Source: Zoogloeaceae bacterium
Lineage (GTDB): Bacteria > Pseudomonadota > Gammaproteobacteria > Burkholderiales > Rhodocyclaceae
Direction: 5' to 3'
DNA: 64,000 nucleotides
Assembly (NCBI GenBank): GCA_024235595.1
Contig: JACKMC010000009.1
Coordinates: 66,920 to 130,919 of the forward strand
Part shown: piece by piece, positions 1-7,723 of the stretch
Layout: the number at the start of each line of letters is the position of its first letter
Numbering within the stretch: the stretch's first letter is position 1
Program-made: the position numbers and the translations under genes
Notes under the pieces: generated by a model
Seen by the model: only the letters and a program-made list of their open reading frames with translations
What the model was told of the DNA's origin: nothing
Databases searched by the model: none

Positions 1-139
1 CGAGTGCGTAGGCGCCGATGATGTTGGAGACCGGGCTGGTCAACAAATGCAGTAGTGCGGTTTTGTCTTCGGTCGTGCACTGCTGCAACAGCGGGCTGTG
101 CCAGAAGCCGTGGTCGTTGATGGTTCTTTGTCGGCCCAT
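1..139 (-). CDS. N-terminal fragment of a phage/element replication-type protein (partial)
   Basis: The window edge cuts this gene after 46 codons. The start codon lies one base beyond the stop of the AlpA-like gene, so the two are probably co-transcribed and translationally coupled. The visible residues include a stretch like TSPVSNIIGAYAL, which resembles the 'LLTSP-x-SN-x-IG-x-Y' signature at the start of phage replisome organiser proteins (DnaD-like or replication protein O-like winged-helix proteins). That assignment is from resemblance to a remembered family pattern over a short stretch; the rest of the protein must be seen to confirm it. Confidence 0.5.
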   Translation of the reverse strand, partial: MGRQRTINDHGFWHSPLLQQCTTEDKTALLHLLTSPVSNIIGAYAL

Positions 140-140
140 C

Positions 141-341
141 TCACTTAACCTCCTGCGCCTTGTGGCGCTGGGCCGCTTGCTGCTCCAGCCAAGCGTCAAT
201 CTCGTGCTCCAAGAAGCCGGCCACGCGGCCGCCTAACTGGATGGGACGGGGGAAGTCAGTGGTCTTGCACAGCCGCCACAAAGAGGTTCGGCTCAGGGCG
301 ATCTTGTCGCAGACGTCTTGAATGCGGATAACGCGCAGCAT
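141..341 (-). CDS. AlpA-family transcriptional regulator / excisionase-like protein
   Basis: A 66-residue protein starting MLRVIRIQDVCDKIALSRTS. An upstream in-frame ATG at 371 would add ten residues, but the start at 341 has a GAGGAG ribosome-binding site six bases upstream and is preferred. The pattern 'I-x-DVCDKIALSRTSLWRL...FPRPIQLGGRVAGFLEHEIDAWL' is the MerR-like winged helix of the AlpA family (Pfam Phage_AlpA): a recognition helix, a wing around GGR, then W at the end of the last helix. In P4-like elements AlpA activates integrase expression and helps excision. Here it lies between the replication-type gene and the integrase pair, matching such a role. Role is inferred from the family. 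Confidence 0.85.
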   Translation of the reverse strand: MLRVIRIQDVCDKIALSRTSLWRLCKTTDFPRPIQLGGRVAGFLEHEIDAWLEQQAAQRHKAQEVK

Positions 342-448
342 GTGGTGCTCCTCGAAACATCGTGAAAACACCGGTGATGCTGCGCGGCCGTGCGGCGCGA
401 TGCACGGACATCAAATGCCGCGCTGAAGGACGAATTTTTGGCCGCGGC

Positions 449-1321
449 TCAGTGGTCCCCAGGGTGGAAGTCGGGGAGCACGCCGATCCCGTTTCGGCGG
501 TCAGAAATCAGCTCTTTCAGGCTGGCCGTGTATTCGGTGGGCTCCATGACGTCGTGGAGGGGATCATCCGGTAGACAGTCGGGCCACTCCAGATGGGTGA
601 ACCGGCCCCGCAGCGACTTCAGTGCCGACAGGGCCGCACTCTTGGCTCGCACCTCGTTCTCGCCGCCTGCGGCAAAGACCGCTGCCAGGCACATGACCGG
701 GCCAGAAGGGTGCGGGTCCGCATGCTGGGTCTCCGATCCACTGTGAGCTACTCGCACCGGCGTCCAGCCGTGCCGATGACAGAGCACGACGAACTGTCGA
801 GCGGCCCAGCGCTCAGCCGTGTTCTCCGGTCGTCCTCGCCTGCGAGGCGCACCCAGTGACTTGGCGGCTTGCTCCAGCCATCGCAGGTCTTGCCACTGCA
901 GCATGCGGCTGGCGGGCCGTGGCCCCCAGGGCTCGTCGAAGAGCTCGTGCTGCTTGTCGAGGTTGTAGCCCTGGGGATCGCCCAGGTCGTCAACGTAAGC
1001 TTGGTGTGTGGCCCGTTGCGCGCTCTCTAGAACGTGCAATTCGCTCAGGTTGAGGCCTTCCATCGCAAAGCGAAGTTGCTGCGCGGCTTGGGCAATCGCT
1101 TCAAAGCGCTTGCGCCTGTTCTCGGCGTCTTGGGCCTGAAGCCTCAGTCGCATGTAGCGCTGTGCCAGGTCCGATGCCGCCGCTGTGAAGGCTTGGCGCC
1201 GTGCTAAGTCTGCATCACCGTCGTGTTGGCTCTGCCTTGGAAAATGACCTTCGATCACCCTTGCCAAGTGCCCAAGCGCGGTGGTGTCGCATGCCAAGGC
1301 AGTAGACCTAGGGGCGCTCAT
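449..1321 (-). CDS. Orphan protein of the element, overlapping the integrase gene
   Basis: A 290-residue protein I do not recognise. Its ATG lies inside the last codons of the integrase gene (14-base overlap), so it is probably translated by coupling. No signal peptide or membrane segment is visible. Residues about 40-90 are rich in Arg, Gln, Ala and Glu and likely form a long helix or coiled coil. A basic patch follows near residue 155 (APRRRGRPENT). The C-terminal third has alternating hydrophobic segments without a motif I can name. The gap of about 107 bases before the AlpA-like gene holds no gene. Codon use is GC-rich like its neighbours. Likely an element-specific accessory function; no role is assigned. 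Confidence 0.75.
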   Translation of the reverse strand: MSAPRSTALACDTTALGHLARVIEGHFPRQSQHDGDADLARRQAFTAAASDLAQRYMRLRLQAQDAENRRKRFEAIAQAAQQLRFAMEGLNLSELHVLESAQRATHQAYVDDLGDPQGYNLDKQHELFDEPWGPRPASRMLQWQDLRWLEQAAKSLGAPRRRGRPENTAERWAARQFVVLCHRHGWTPVRVAHSGSETQHADPHPSGPVMCLAAVFAAGGENEVRAKSAALSALKSLRGRFTHLEWPDCLPDDPLHDVMEPTEYTASLKELISDRRNGIGVLPDFHPGDH

Positions 1322-2492
1322 GAGCGGCAGCTCTCCATTGCGCGAGGTGGTCGGCCCAGTCCTGCATCATCACTTGGCGCTCCTCGAAGTAGGTGGCGTG
1401 GTTGTAGGCGCGGCGCACGTTGTTTTGGTCAGAGTGCGCGAGCTGGGCTTCGATGGCATCGGGCCGGTAGCCCATCTCGTTGAGTCGGGTGCTGCCCGTG
1501 GTGCGGGTGGCATGGGGGCTGTAGGTGCCGGCCCAGCCCAGAACCTTCAGAGCCTGCCTGAGTGATGCAACGGACATCGGGGTGTTTCGGTTGTCGCGGC
1601 CGGGGAAGAGGTGCTTGCGCTGTCCGGTGGTGGCTTTGAGGCCCCTGAGCATTTCCACGGCCTGCTTCGGCAGAGGCACCACGTGCTCTTTGCGTGCCTT
1701 CATGCGCTCGGCAGGAATGCGCCACTGGGCGCGGTCCAAGTCGATCTCGGTCCATTCGGCTTCGGCGACTTCGCTGGGTCTCGCCAAGGTCCACCACATC
1801 AGCTGCATGCAATAGTTGATCTGGAAGGTGCAGCGGTGGTTGTCGAAGTCGTTGAGCAGCTTGCCGATCTGCGCAGTGGTGAGGGCCGTCTTGTGCTGCG
1901 TCTTGTTGGCGGGCAAGGCCTTGCGAACGGGCCAGACGGGGTCGCTGTCGGCACGCAGCGTGGCCACGGCGTACTCGAACACGGCTGACATGGTTCGGCG
2001 GGCTTCAGCAGCCACAGTAGGGGCGCCGCGCTTGACCGTGTGCTGCAGGATGCCCAGCACGTGGGCGGGTGTGATGGCACGGATGGGCATCTGGCCGATC
2101 TCGCCAAACACCACGCGTTCCAGCATGTCCAGGCGCCGGTTCTTGGTGACGTCTTCCCAGTCTTTGGTTTGCAGCCATTCGCGCGCCACCTTCTCGAAGG
2201 TGATCTCGGCGTCGCTGGCTTGCTTGATGCGGTCGATCTGCCGCTGCTGGGCGGGGTTGATGCCTTGCTTGACGAGTTGGCGCGCTGCTTCGCACCGGTC
2301 TCGCGCCTCGGCCAGGCTGACGGCGGGGTACTCGCCCAGGGCGAACATGCTGGCCTTGCCCTCCAACGTGAACCGGTAGCGCCAAGCCTTCACGCCGCTG
2401 GGCTTGACCTCCAGGCACAGGCCGCGGTGGTCAGTGAGCCGGTAGAGCTTGGGCTTAGGTTTGGCATTGCGACAGTGGGTGTCGGTCAGCAT
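1308..2492 (-). CDS. int: Tyrosine recombinase/integrase with DUF4102 N-terminal domain
   Basis: A 394-residue site-specific recombinase. The start at 2492 gives MLTDTHCRNAKPKPKLYRLT, the standard beginning of the family; a GTG 27 bases upstream is less likely. Domains: N-terminal DUF4102 (residues 1-85), core-binding SAM-like domain (about 95-180), catalytic domain (about 205-385). Visible active-site residues are Arg238 (in LARPSE), His327 and Arg330 (in PHATR), His353 (in QLAHSD) and the nucleophile Tyr363 (in RRAYN). All appear present, so it looks functional. These P4-type integrases usually sit at the end of the element beside the attachment site, as here beside ychF. The stop codon lies within the next gene. 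Confidence 0.93.
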   Translation of the reverse strand: MLTDTHCRNAKPKPKLYRLTDHRGLCLEVKPSGVKAWRYRFTLEGKASMFALGEYPAVSLAEARDRCEAARQLVKQGINPAQQRQIDRIKQASDAEITFEKVAREWLQTKDWEDVTKNRRLDMLERVVFGEIGQMPIRAITPAHVLGILQHTVKRGAPTVAAEARRTMSAVFEYAVATLRADSDPVWPVRKALPANKTQHKTALTTAQIGKLLNDFDNHRCTFQINYCMQLMWWTLARPSEVAEAEWTEIDLDRAQWRIPAERMKARKEHVVPLPKQAVEMLRGLKATTGQRKHLFPGRDNRNTPMSVASLRQALKVLGWAGTYSPHATRTTGSTRLNEMGYRPDAIEAQLAHSDQNNVRRAYNHATYFEERQVMMQDWADHLAQWRAAAHERP

Positions 2493-2515
2493 GGCGGGTA
2501 CTTGATGAAGACGAT

Positions 2516-2578
2516 GCACTCACTGTACTCACTTATCGCGCGCCACGCAAAGACGCGTACTCACTTTTGTACTCAATC
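2516..2578. repeat. Short direct repeats in the integrase promoter region
   Basis: Copies of GTACTCACTT occur at 2525-2534 and 2557-2566, with weaker copies at 2516-2525 (GCACTCACTG) and 2569-2578 (GTACTCAATC). They lie between the integrase start and the ychF side, where arm-type integrase sites or AlpA sites are expected. Binding is an inference. Confidence 0.5.
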
Positions 2579-2610
2579 AGAAGGTGGCTGCTCGCGCAAT
2601 TTCTGGCAAC

Positions 2611-2651
2611 ACCAAGAAACAACAAAGCCGCGTAAGTACGCGGCTTTGTTG
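2611..2651 (-). terminator. Rho-independent terminator of the ychF operon
   Basis: Arms 2620-2633 and 2638-2651 are perfectly complementary (14 bp, four-base loop). Read on the minus strand the hairpin follows the ychF stop by about 55 bases and runs into a T-rich tail (GTTTCTTGG). The strong symmetry may also stop transcripts from the opposite direction. Confidence 0.75.
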
Positions 2652-2706
2652 ATGTTTTCCTGATTTCAGAGTCTTTCCTGATGTTGCAGGAAAAACCGTT
2701 CGCCCA

Positions 2707-3798
2707 CTAGACGTTGAACAGGAAGTTCATCACGTCGCCGTCACGCACCACGTATTCCTTGCCTTCGGCGCGCATCTTGCCGGCTTCCTTGGCGCCCGCC
2801 TCGCCCCGGTACTTGATGAAGTCGTCGAAGGAGATGGTCTGGGCGCGAATGAAGCCGCGCTCGAAATCGGTGTGGATCACGCCCGCGGCCTGGGGCGCGG
2901 TGTCGCCCACATGGATCGTCCATGCACGCACCTCTTTCACCCCGGCGGTGAAGTAGGTCTGCAGACCCAGCAGCTTGTAGCCGGTGCGGATGAGGCGGTC
3001 AAGGCCGGGCTCCTCGAGGCCCATGCTCTCGAGAAACTCGCCCTTGTCGGCATCGTCGAGATCGGCAATCTCGGCCTCGATCGCCGCACACAGCGCGACC
3101 ACGGGCGCGCCCTCGGCCTCGGCCAGCGCCTTGAGACGGTCGAGATGGGGATTGTTTTCGAAGCCGTCCTCGGCCACGTTGGCGACGTACATTGCCGGCT
3201 TGATGGTGAGCAGGCACAGCGGCGCGATGATCTCCTTCTCGTCATCGGAGAGATCGAAGCTGCGCACCGGCTTGCCCTCATTGAGGTGGGGCAGCAGCTT
3301 TTCGAGTACCGCCGCGAGCTTCTGCGCGTCCTTGTCGCCGGCGCGGCCCTTCTTGCTCTCGCGCGAGTGGGTTTTCTCGGCGGTGGCCAGGTCGGCGAGC
3401 GCGAGTTCGATACCGATCGTCTCGATGTCGGCGATCGGATCGACGTGGCCATTCACGTGCACCACGTTCTCGTCCTCGAAACAGCGCACCACATTCACGA
3501 TCGCGTCGGTCTCGCGGATATTGGCCAGGAACTTGTTTCCAAGACCCTCGCCCTTGGAGGCGCCGGCCACCAGTCCCGCGATGTCGACGAACTCGACGAT
3601 CGCCGGCTGGATCTTCTGCGGCTTGACGATTTCCGAAAGCTGCGCGAGCCGCGGATCCGGCACCTCGACAATCCCGACGTTCGGCTCGATGGTGCAGAAA
3701 GGGTAGTTCTCGGCCTGGATTCCGGCCTTGGTCAGCGCGTTGAAGAGCGTGGACTTTCCGACGTTGGGCAGGCCAACGATGCCGCATTTGAGACTCAT
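2707..3798 (-). CDS. ychF: Redox-regulated ATPase / OBG-family GTP-binding protein YchF
   Basis: A 363-residue protein, the same length as E. coli YchF, starting [20 protein letters not shown]. The open frame extends much further upstream through pth in another frame, but this start is two bases after the pth stop and matches the family. The P-loop is GLPNVGKST (residues 8-16), followed by switch residues and the DIAG motif. The protein ends in the TGS-like domain with a conserved C-terminus ([10 protein letters not shown]). YchF hydrolyses ATP rather than GTP, binds ribosomes and modulates the oxidative stress response. It is the last gene of the prs-rplY-pth-ychF series, and an element is integrated just beyond it. 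Confidence 0.97.
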   Translation of the reverse strand: MSLKCGIVGLPNVGKSTLFNALTKAGIQAENYPFCTIEPNVGIVEVPDPRLAQLSEIVKPQKIQPAIVEFVDIAGLVAGASKGEGLGNKFLANIRETDAIVNVVRCFEDENVVHVNGHVDPIADIETIGIELALADLATAEKTHSRESKKGRAGDKDAQKLAAVLEKLLPHLNEGKPVRSFDLSDDEKEIIAPLCLLTIKPAMYVANVAEDGFENNPHLDRLKALAEAEGAPVVALCAAIEAEIADLDDADKGEFLESMGLEEPGLDRLIRTGYKLLGLQTYFTAGVKEVRAWTIHVGDTAPQAAGVIHTDFERGFIRAQTISFDDFIKYRGEAGAKEAGKMRAEGKEYVVRDGDVMNFLFNV

Positions 3799-3800
3799 GG

Positions 3801-4412
3801 TTAAGCGTCCTTCTTGTTGCCCGGCTTGGCCGAGGTGGTCCTCGCGTTCAGTCGGGTGGTGGCGGCATTCCACTCGCCACGGCCAATCAATGACCAGGCG
3901 CCGACAGCGCGGTCTATGGATTCGTCGATCAGGTCCTGCTCTTCGCGCCGTGGCGGCTTGAGAACGAAGTTCACGACCTCGTTGCGATCGCCGGGATGGC
4001 CAATGCCGATGCGCAGCCGCCAGTAGTCGGGCGTTCCGCAGTGAGCGGTGATGTCCTTGAGGCCGTTGTGCCCCCCCGCGCCACCGCCGAACTTGAGTCG
4101 CAACTGGCCCGGCGGAATATCGAGCTCGTCGTGCACCACGAGAATCTCCGCGGGCTGGATGCGGTAGAAACGCGCCAGCGCGCCGACCGCCTGACCGGAG
4201 CGATTCATGAAGGTCTGTGGCATCAACAGCTGCACGCCCTCGGTGCGCGAACTGGCGACCAGGCCATGAAAGCGCGATTCGCGATTGAAACCCAGGCCCC
4301 ACTCGCGGGCCAGCCGCTCACAAAACCAAAACCCGGCATTGTGCCGGGTCTCGGAATATTCCGGCCCCGGGTTGCCGAGGCCGACGATCAGTTTCGGAGG
4401 CAGTTGCGCCAT
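3801..4412 (-). CDS. pth: Peptidyl-tRNA hydrolase
   Basis: A 203-residue enzyme that frees tRNA from prematurely released peptidyl-tRNA. It has the family landmarks: GLGNPG with Asn14, catalytic His24 in ETRHNAG, Asn70 in FMNRSG, the catalytic-side Asp95 in VVHDELD, and GGHNGLKD. Length is slightly above E. coli Pth (194) because of a short basic C-terminal tail ([12 protein letters not shown]). It lies between rplY (60-base gap) and ychF (two-base gap), a conserved neighbourhood that supports co-transcription. Confidence 0.97.
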   Translation of the reverse strand: MAQLPPKLIVGLGNPGPEYSETRHNAGFWFCERLAREWGLGFNRESRFHGLVASSRTEGVQLLMPQTFMNRSGQAVGALARFYRIQPAEILVVHDELDIPPGQLRLKFGGGAGGHNGLKDITAHCGTPDYWRLRIGIGHPGDRNEVVNFVLKPPRREEQDLIDESIDRAVGAWSLIGRGEWNAATTRLNARTTSAKPGNKKDA

Positions 4413-4472
4413 GTGGATACCCCTTGAAACCCGGGTTCATACCGATCCGGCAATCCTGCCTCCGGAAGGCGA

Positions 4473-5096
4473 TCAGGCCTCCGCAGCGTCTTCGTCCCCG
4501 GCATCCTCTTCATCGGTGCCTGCATCGCTGGCACCGACCTTGAGCACGGTCGCCACGACCGGGTCGCCTTCACCGTGATGAACGACTTCCACACCTGCGG
4601 GCAGCGAAAGCTCGGAGAGGTGGATCGAATGGCCGCTGGCGAGGTCCTTGAGGTCGACCTGGATGAACTCCGGCAGATCCTTCGGCAGGCACTCGACGTC
4701 GACTTCGGCCAGCACGTGCGAGACCATTCCACCCTCGAGCTTCACGCCCGGGCAGATCTCGTCGTTGATGAAGTGCAGCGGCACCTTCATGTGGATCTTC
4801 TGACCGCGAACGATACGCTGGAAATCGATGTGCTGGACCTGCGCCTTGTAGGCATGCCACTGGGTATCGCGCAGCACCACCTCCTGAACCGAACCCTCTA
4901 CATCGACGTTCAGCACCGAGGCGTGAAAGGCCTCCCTGTGCAGCAGATGGTAGAGCTCGTTGTGATCCAGCGTGATCGGGGTGGCATCCTGACCGGCACC
5001 GTAGATGATGCCCGGCAGCTTGCCAGCGCGACGCAGGCGGCGGCTCGCACCCGATCCCTGATCCTCGCGCTTTGAGGCCTTGAAAGAAATTTGCAT
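4473..5096 (-). CDS. rplY: 50S ribosomal protein L25/general stress protein Ctc
   Basis: A 207-residue protein of the long (Ctc/TL5) form: an N-terminal L25 beta-barrel that binds 5S rRNA (about 1-95, starting [20 protein letters not shown]) and a C-terminal Ctc domain (about 100-190), then an acidic tail ([13 protein letters not shown]). E. coli L25 has only the first domain. It follows prs after an 80-base gap with a terminator and a leader hairpin, and precedes pth. Role in 5S rRNA binding is known for the family. Confidence 0.95.
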   Translation of the reverse strand: MQISFKASKREDQGSGASRRLRRAGKLPGIIYGAGQDATPITLDHNELYHLLHREAFHASVLNVDVEGSVQEVVLRDTQWHAYKAQVQHIDFQRIVRGQKIHMKVPLHFINDEICPGVKLEGGMVSHVLAEVDVECLPKDLPEFIQVDLKDLASGHSIHLSELSLPAGVEVVHHGEGDPVVATVLKVGASDAGTDEEDAGDEDAAEA

Positions 5097-5115
5097 GACT
5101 ACTCCTGATGATTAA

Positions 5116-5141
5116 GGTGCCGACCGCGACCAGTCGGCACC
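5116..5141 (-). promoter_or_regulatory. Hairpin in the rplY leader
   Basis: A perfect 9-bp stem (GGTGCCGAC at 5116-5124 with 5133-5141) around an eight-base loop lies about 20 bases upstream of the rplY start codon. In the rplY transcript no U-run follows it, so it is a leader structure rather than a terminator. It could affect ribosome access; function unknown. Confidence 0.4.
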
Positions 5142-5144
5142 ACC

Positions 5145-5175
5145 AAAAAACGCCGCCGGCAAGCCGGCAACGCGA
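5145..5175 (-). terminator. Probable terminator after prs
   Basis: On the minus strand, just after the prs stop, a GC-rich hairpin (GCCGGCTTGCCGGC core) runs into six T residues (5150-5145). It lies between prs and rplY, so rplY may be partly expressed by read-through or from its own promoter. Confidence 0.6.
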
Positions 5176-5178
5176 AAG

Positions 5179-6129
5179 CTATTCCATGAAAAGCGAACTC
5201 ACCGATTCCTCGTTGCTGATCCTCAGCATGGTATCGGCCAGCAGTGACGCGACCGAAACCTGCCTGATCCGGTCGCAGGCCCGGGCATCGTCACGCAGCG
5301 GAATGGTGTCGGTGACGACCAACTCGTCGAGCGCCGAATCTCCAATCCTGCTCACCGCCGCGCCCGACAGCACGGGATGCGTGCAGTAGGCGAGCACACG
5401 CTTCGCACCCTGCTCCTTGAGCGCCTGAGCGGCCTTGCACAGGGTTCCTGCGGTGTCCACGATGTCGTCCATGATCACGCAGGTGCGGTCCTTGACCTCA
5501 CCGATGATGTTCATGACTTCCGAGACATTGGCCTTCGGACGTCGCTTGTCGATGATGGCCAGATCGCACTCGAGCCGTTTGGCAAAAGCGCGTGCCCGAA
5601 CCACCCCGCCAACGTCCGGCGAGACCACCATCAGGTCGGTGTATTTCTGGCGGTCGAGGTCGCCCAGCAGCACCGGTGCGGCGTAGATGTTGTCGACCGC
5701 GATATCGAAGAAGCCCTGGATCTGGTCCGCGTGAAGATCCATCGTCAACAGGCGCTGGACACCTGCCGCCTGCAGCATGTTGGCGACCACCTTGGCCGTG
5801 ATCGGCACCCGCGCCGAGCGCGGCCGGCGATCCTGGCGGGCATAGCCGAAATAGGGAATCGCGGCGGTGACCCGGCCGGCCGAGGCGCGCTTGAGCGCGT
5901 CCACCAGGATCACCAGTTCCATCAGATTGTCGTTGGTCGGCACGCAGGTCGGCTGCAGCACGAATACGTCCTTGCCGCGAACGTTCTGCAGCAATTCGAC
6001 GTTCACCTCTCCATCCGAGAAGCGGCCTACGGTTGCCGAACCAAGGGACATGCCAAGGCGCTTTACCACGTCGGCAGCCAACTTGGGGTTGGCGTTGCCG
6101 GTAAAGACCATCAGGCTGCCAGAAGCCAT
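5179..6129 (-). CDS. prs: Ribose-phosphate pyrophosphokinase (PRPP synthetase)
   Basis: A 316-residue enzyme that makes PRPP from ribose 5-phosphate and ATP for purine, pyrimidine, histidine and tryptophan synthesis. It is one residue longer than E. coli Prs and has the class I landmarks: [10 protein letters not shown] near residue 38, the flexible catalytic loop [14 protein letters not shown] (about 97-110), the divalent-cation site [11 protein letters not shown] (about 130), and the PRPP-binding loop [12 protein letters not shown] (about 220). It lies 73 bases downstream of the tRNA-Gln gene, the common betaproteobacterial order. Confidence 0.97.
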   Translation of the reverse strand: MASGSLMVFTGNANPKLAADVVKRLGMSLGSATVGRFSDGEVNVELLQNVRGKDVFVLQPTCVPTNDNLMELVILVDALKRASAGRVTAAIPYFGYARQDRRPRSARVPITAKVVANMLQAAGVQRLLTMDLHADQIQGFFDIAVDNIYAAPVLLGDLDRQKYTDLMVVSPDVGGVVRARAFAKRLECDLAIIDKRRPKANVSEVMNIIGEVKDRTCVIMDDIVDTAGTLCKAAQALKEQGAKRVLAYCTHPVLSGAAVSRIGDSALDELVVTDTIPLRDDARACDRIRQVSVASLLADTMLRISNEESVSSLFME

Positions 6130-6202
6130 GATCGATGCTCCGATGCAGAAAGAATATTGCCGCTAAAACGACTCGGGCAGGCCGAAGCCTGCCCGACTTA
6201 TC

Positions 6203-6279
6203 TGGCTGGGGAGGAAGGATTCGAACCCTCGAATGCCGGAATCAAAATCCGGTGCCTTAACCGACTTGGCGACTCCCCA
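6203..6279 (-). tRNA. glnQ-tRNA: tRNA-Gln (anticodon UUG)
   Basis: A 77-base gene with encoded CCA (6203-6205 on the plus strand as TGG). Acceptor TGGGGAG, D-loop with CCAAG and GGTTAAGG, anticodon stem CCGGA/TCCGG around the loop TTTTGAT giving UUG, and a T-loop GGTTCGAATCC. It closely matches the E. coli glutamine tRNA as remembered. It lies between ispE and prs on the same strand, so it is likely processed from a longer transcript. Confidence 0.96.
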
Positions 6280-6284
6280 GTTAT

Positions 6285-7154
6285 CTAAAGCTGATCGTCG
6301 GACACCCAATCGTGCAGCGGATGGAAACCCGAAGATCTCGCACACCACGCCTTCCACGAAGAAGGACAAGCCCCGACGATTTTTTTCGCTTCCGACTCGC
6401 TTGGCACCTCTGCGAACACACAGGCACCCGAGCCGGTCATGCGGGCCGGATGATACCGCCCCAGCCAGGAAATTGCACCTTTGATCTCCGGAAAGCGGTT
6501 GCAGGCAACTGCTTCCAGATCGTTTCGGGTAGCGTTCAAAGCGAAGTCCGCTATTTTGATAAGTTGCGTATTTCTCGTCAACTCCCTTGCCGAAAAAATT
6601 TCTGCCGTCGGTACCGAGACGTTCGGGAACACGATCACGTACCAGGCCGGCGCCAGGCTTACCGGCTGCATCAGCTCGCCCACACCTTCCACGAAGGCGT
6701 CCTGGCCGAACAGGAAGAAAGGCACGTCGGCGCCCAAGGAGAGGCCGATTTCGACAAGCTCGCGGCGGCTGTAGCCCAGCCCCCACAAACGGTTCAATCC
6801 CAGCAGGGTCGTGGCCGCATCGGAGCTTCCTCCGCCCAGCCCGCCCCCCATCGGGAGTCGCTTGATCACCGACAGGTCCGCGCCGAGCCGGCATTTCGAA
6901 GCCTGCTGCAGCGCCCGGCCGGCACGCACCACGAGATCCTCTGCCTCGGGTACGCCGACGAGCTCACTGGTTCGCCGGATTCGGCCGTCGTCGCGCGCGC
7001 GCAGGATCACCTCGTCGCCCCAGTCGAGCAGCCGGAACACCGATTGCAGAAGGTGGTAGCCGTCGGCCCGACGTCCTACCACGTGCAAGAAGAGATTCAG
7101 CTTTGCCGGCGCCGCGCCGCGCAGTGTCTCCATGGCGCTCAAGGCGATCTCCAT
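6285..7154 (-). CDS. ispE: 4-diphosphocytidyl-2-C-methyl-D-erythritol kinase
   Basis: A 289-residue GHMP kinase of the MEP isoprenoid pathway; it phosphorylates CDP-methylerythritol at the 2-position. The start region has PAKLNLFLHVVGRRADGYH, with the catalytic Lys and Asn. The ATP loop is LPMGGGLGGGSSDAA (about 100-114), followed by GADVPFF with the catalytic Asp, and the third GHMP motif MTGSGACVF near 245. Two starts are possible: 7154, overlapping lolB by 16 bases, and 7133 (METLRG). I list the longer. The stop lies five bases from tRNA-Gln. Confidence 0.96.
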   Translation of the reverse strand: MEIALSAMETLRGAAPAKLNLFLHVVGRRADGYHLLQSVFRLLDWGDEVILRARDDGRIRRTSELVGVPEAEDLVVRAGRALQQASKCRLGADLSVIKRLPMGGGLGGGSSDAATTLLGLNRLWGLGYSRRELVEIGLSLGADVPFFLFGQDAFVEGVGELMQPVSLAPAWYVIVFPNVSVPTAEIFSARELTRNTQLIKIADFALNATRNDLEAVACNRFPEIKGAISWLGRYHPARMTGSGACVFAEVPSESEAKKIVGACPSSWKAWCARSSGFHPLHDWVSDDQL

Positions 7155-7723
7155 TCATCGATCACCAGCCGCACCGAAGTGTCGCCACGCTCCGCCTCGA
7201 TGCGCCGTGGCATCGCCGCGGGCAGCGGCGATGCATACTCGGGGTAGGCGACCAGCCATCCCTGTTCGGCGATCAAGGCAATGCGGCCCAGTTCGTCGCG
7301 ACGCTGCACGCTTGCCGCCGGGCCGGCCACCGCCTGCGCCCAATCGGCGAGGCGCGAGACCGGAATCGATGTACCAACCACCTGCGCCGCCAGCGCATCG
7401 GCCGTCGCCGCCGCGGTGCGGCGGCCGTTCGCCTCCTGAAGAACGGCCTCGTTGGCGTCGATCGTGATCTGCGCGAGCGTCTGACCCAGCGGCGTATCGA
7501 AGCTGATCACGTCCCCCCGATCTTCACGCACCCAGCGAATCGTGATGAACGCGGCCTGCCTGCCGTCACTGACGGCAAGACGGCCCTGCATCTCGAAACG
7601 CGACACTGCCTCGCGTTGCACGGGCGGAACCTGCGCCGTCTGGAGCGGGGCGAGCGTGCCGCACGCTGCAACGAGCGTCATGACGACCAGGGCCGACCAA
7701 ACCCGAACCACACGGCTCATCAT
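7139..7723 (-). CDS. lolB: Outer-membrane lipoprotein LolB
   Basis: A 194-residue lipoprotein with a signal peptide and lipobox LVAAC (Cys21). LolB sits in the outer membrane and accepts lipoproteins from periplasmic LolA. The body is a LolA/LolB-type half-barrel: 'FEMQGRLAVSDGRQAAFITIRWVRE' and 'TPLGQTLAQITIDANEAVLQ' match the early strands of the fold. It overlaps the TPR gene upstream by four bases and ispE downstream, a lolB-ispE pairing typical of beta- and gammaproteobacteria. Confidence 0.93.
   Translation of the reverse strand: MMSRVVRVWSALVVMTLVAACGTLAPLQTAQVPPVQREAVSRFEMQGRLAVSDGRQAAFITIRWVREDRGDVISFDTPLGQTLAQITIDANEAVLQEANGRRTAAATADALAAQVVGTSIPVSRLADWAQAVAGPAASVQRRDELGRIALIAEQGWLVAYPEYASPLPAAMPRRIEAERGDTSVRLVIDEWRSP

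Larger units (their letters stand above)
1..2610. mobile_element. Integrase end of an integrated mobile element (other end outside window)
   Basis: Four minus-strand genes read away from the chromosomal gene ychF: a DUF4102-type tyrosine recombinase, an overlapping orphan gene, an AlpA-like small DNA-binding protein and the start of a replication-type gene. This cargo, with the integrase outermost, is the usual layout of P4-like satellites, prophage remnants and small integrative elements. The right boundary is inferred to lie between the integrase promoter (about 2520) and the ychF stop (2707). The other end is not in the window, so size and cargo are unknown. Confidence 0.75.

Noticed and set aside
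3799..4302. In-frame extension upstream of ychF
   Set aside because: It lies over pth in another frame; the YchF family start is at 3798.
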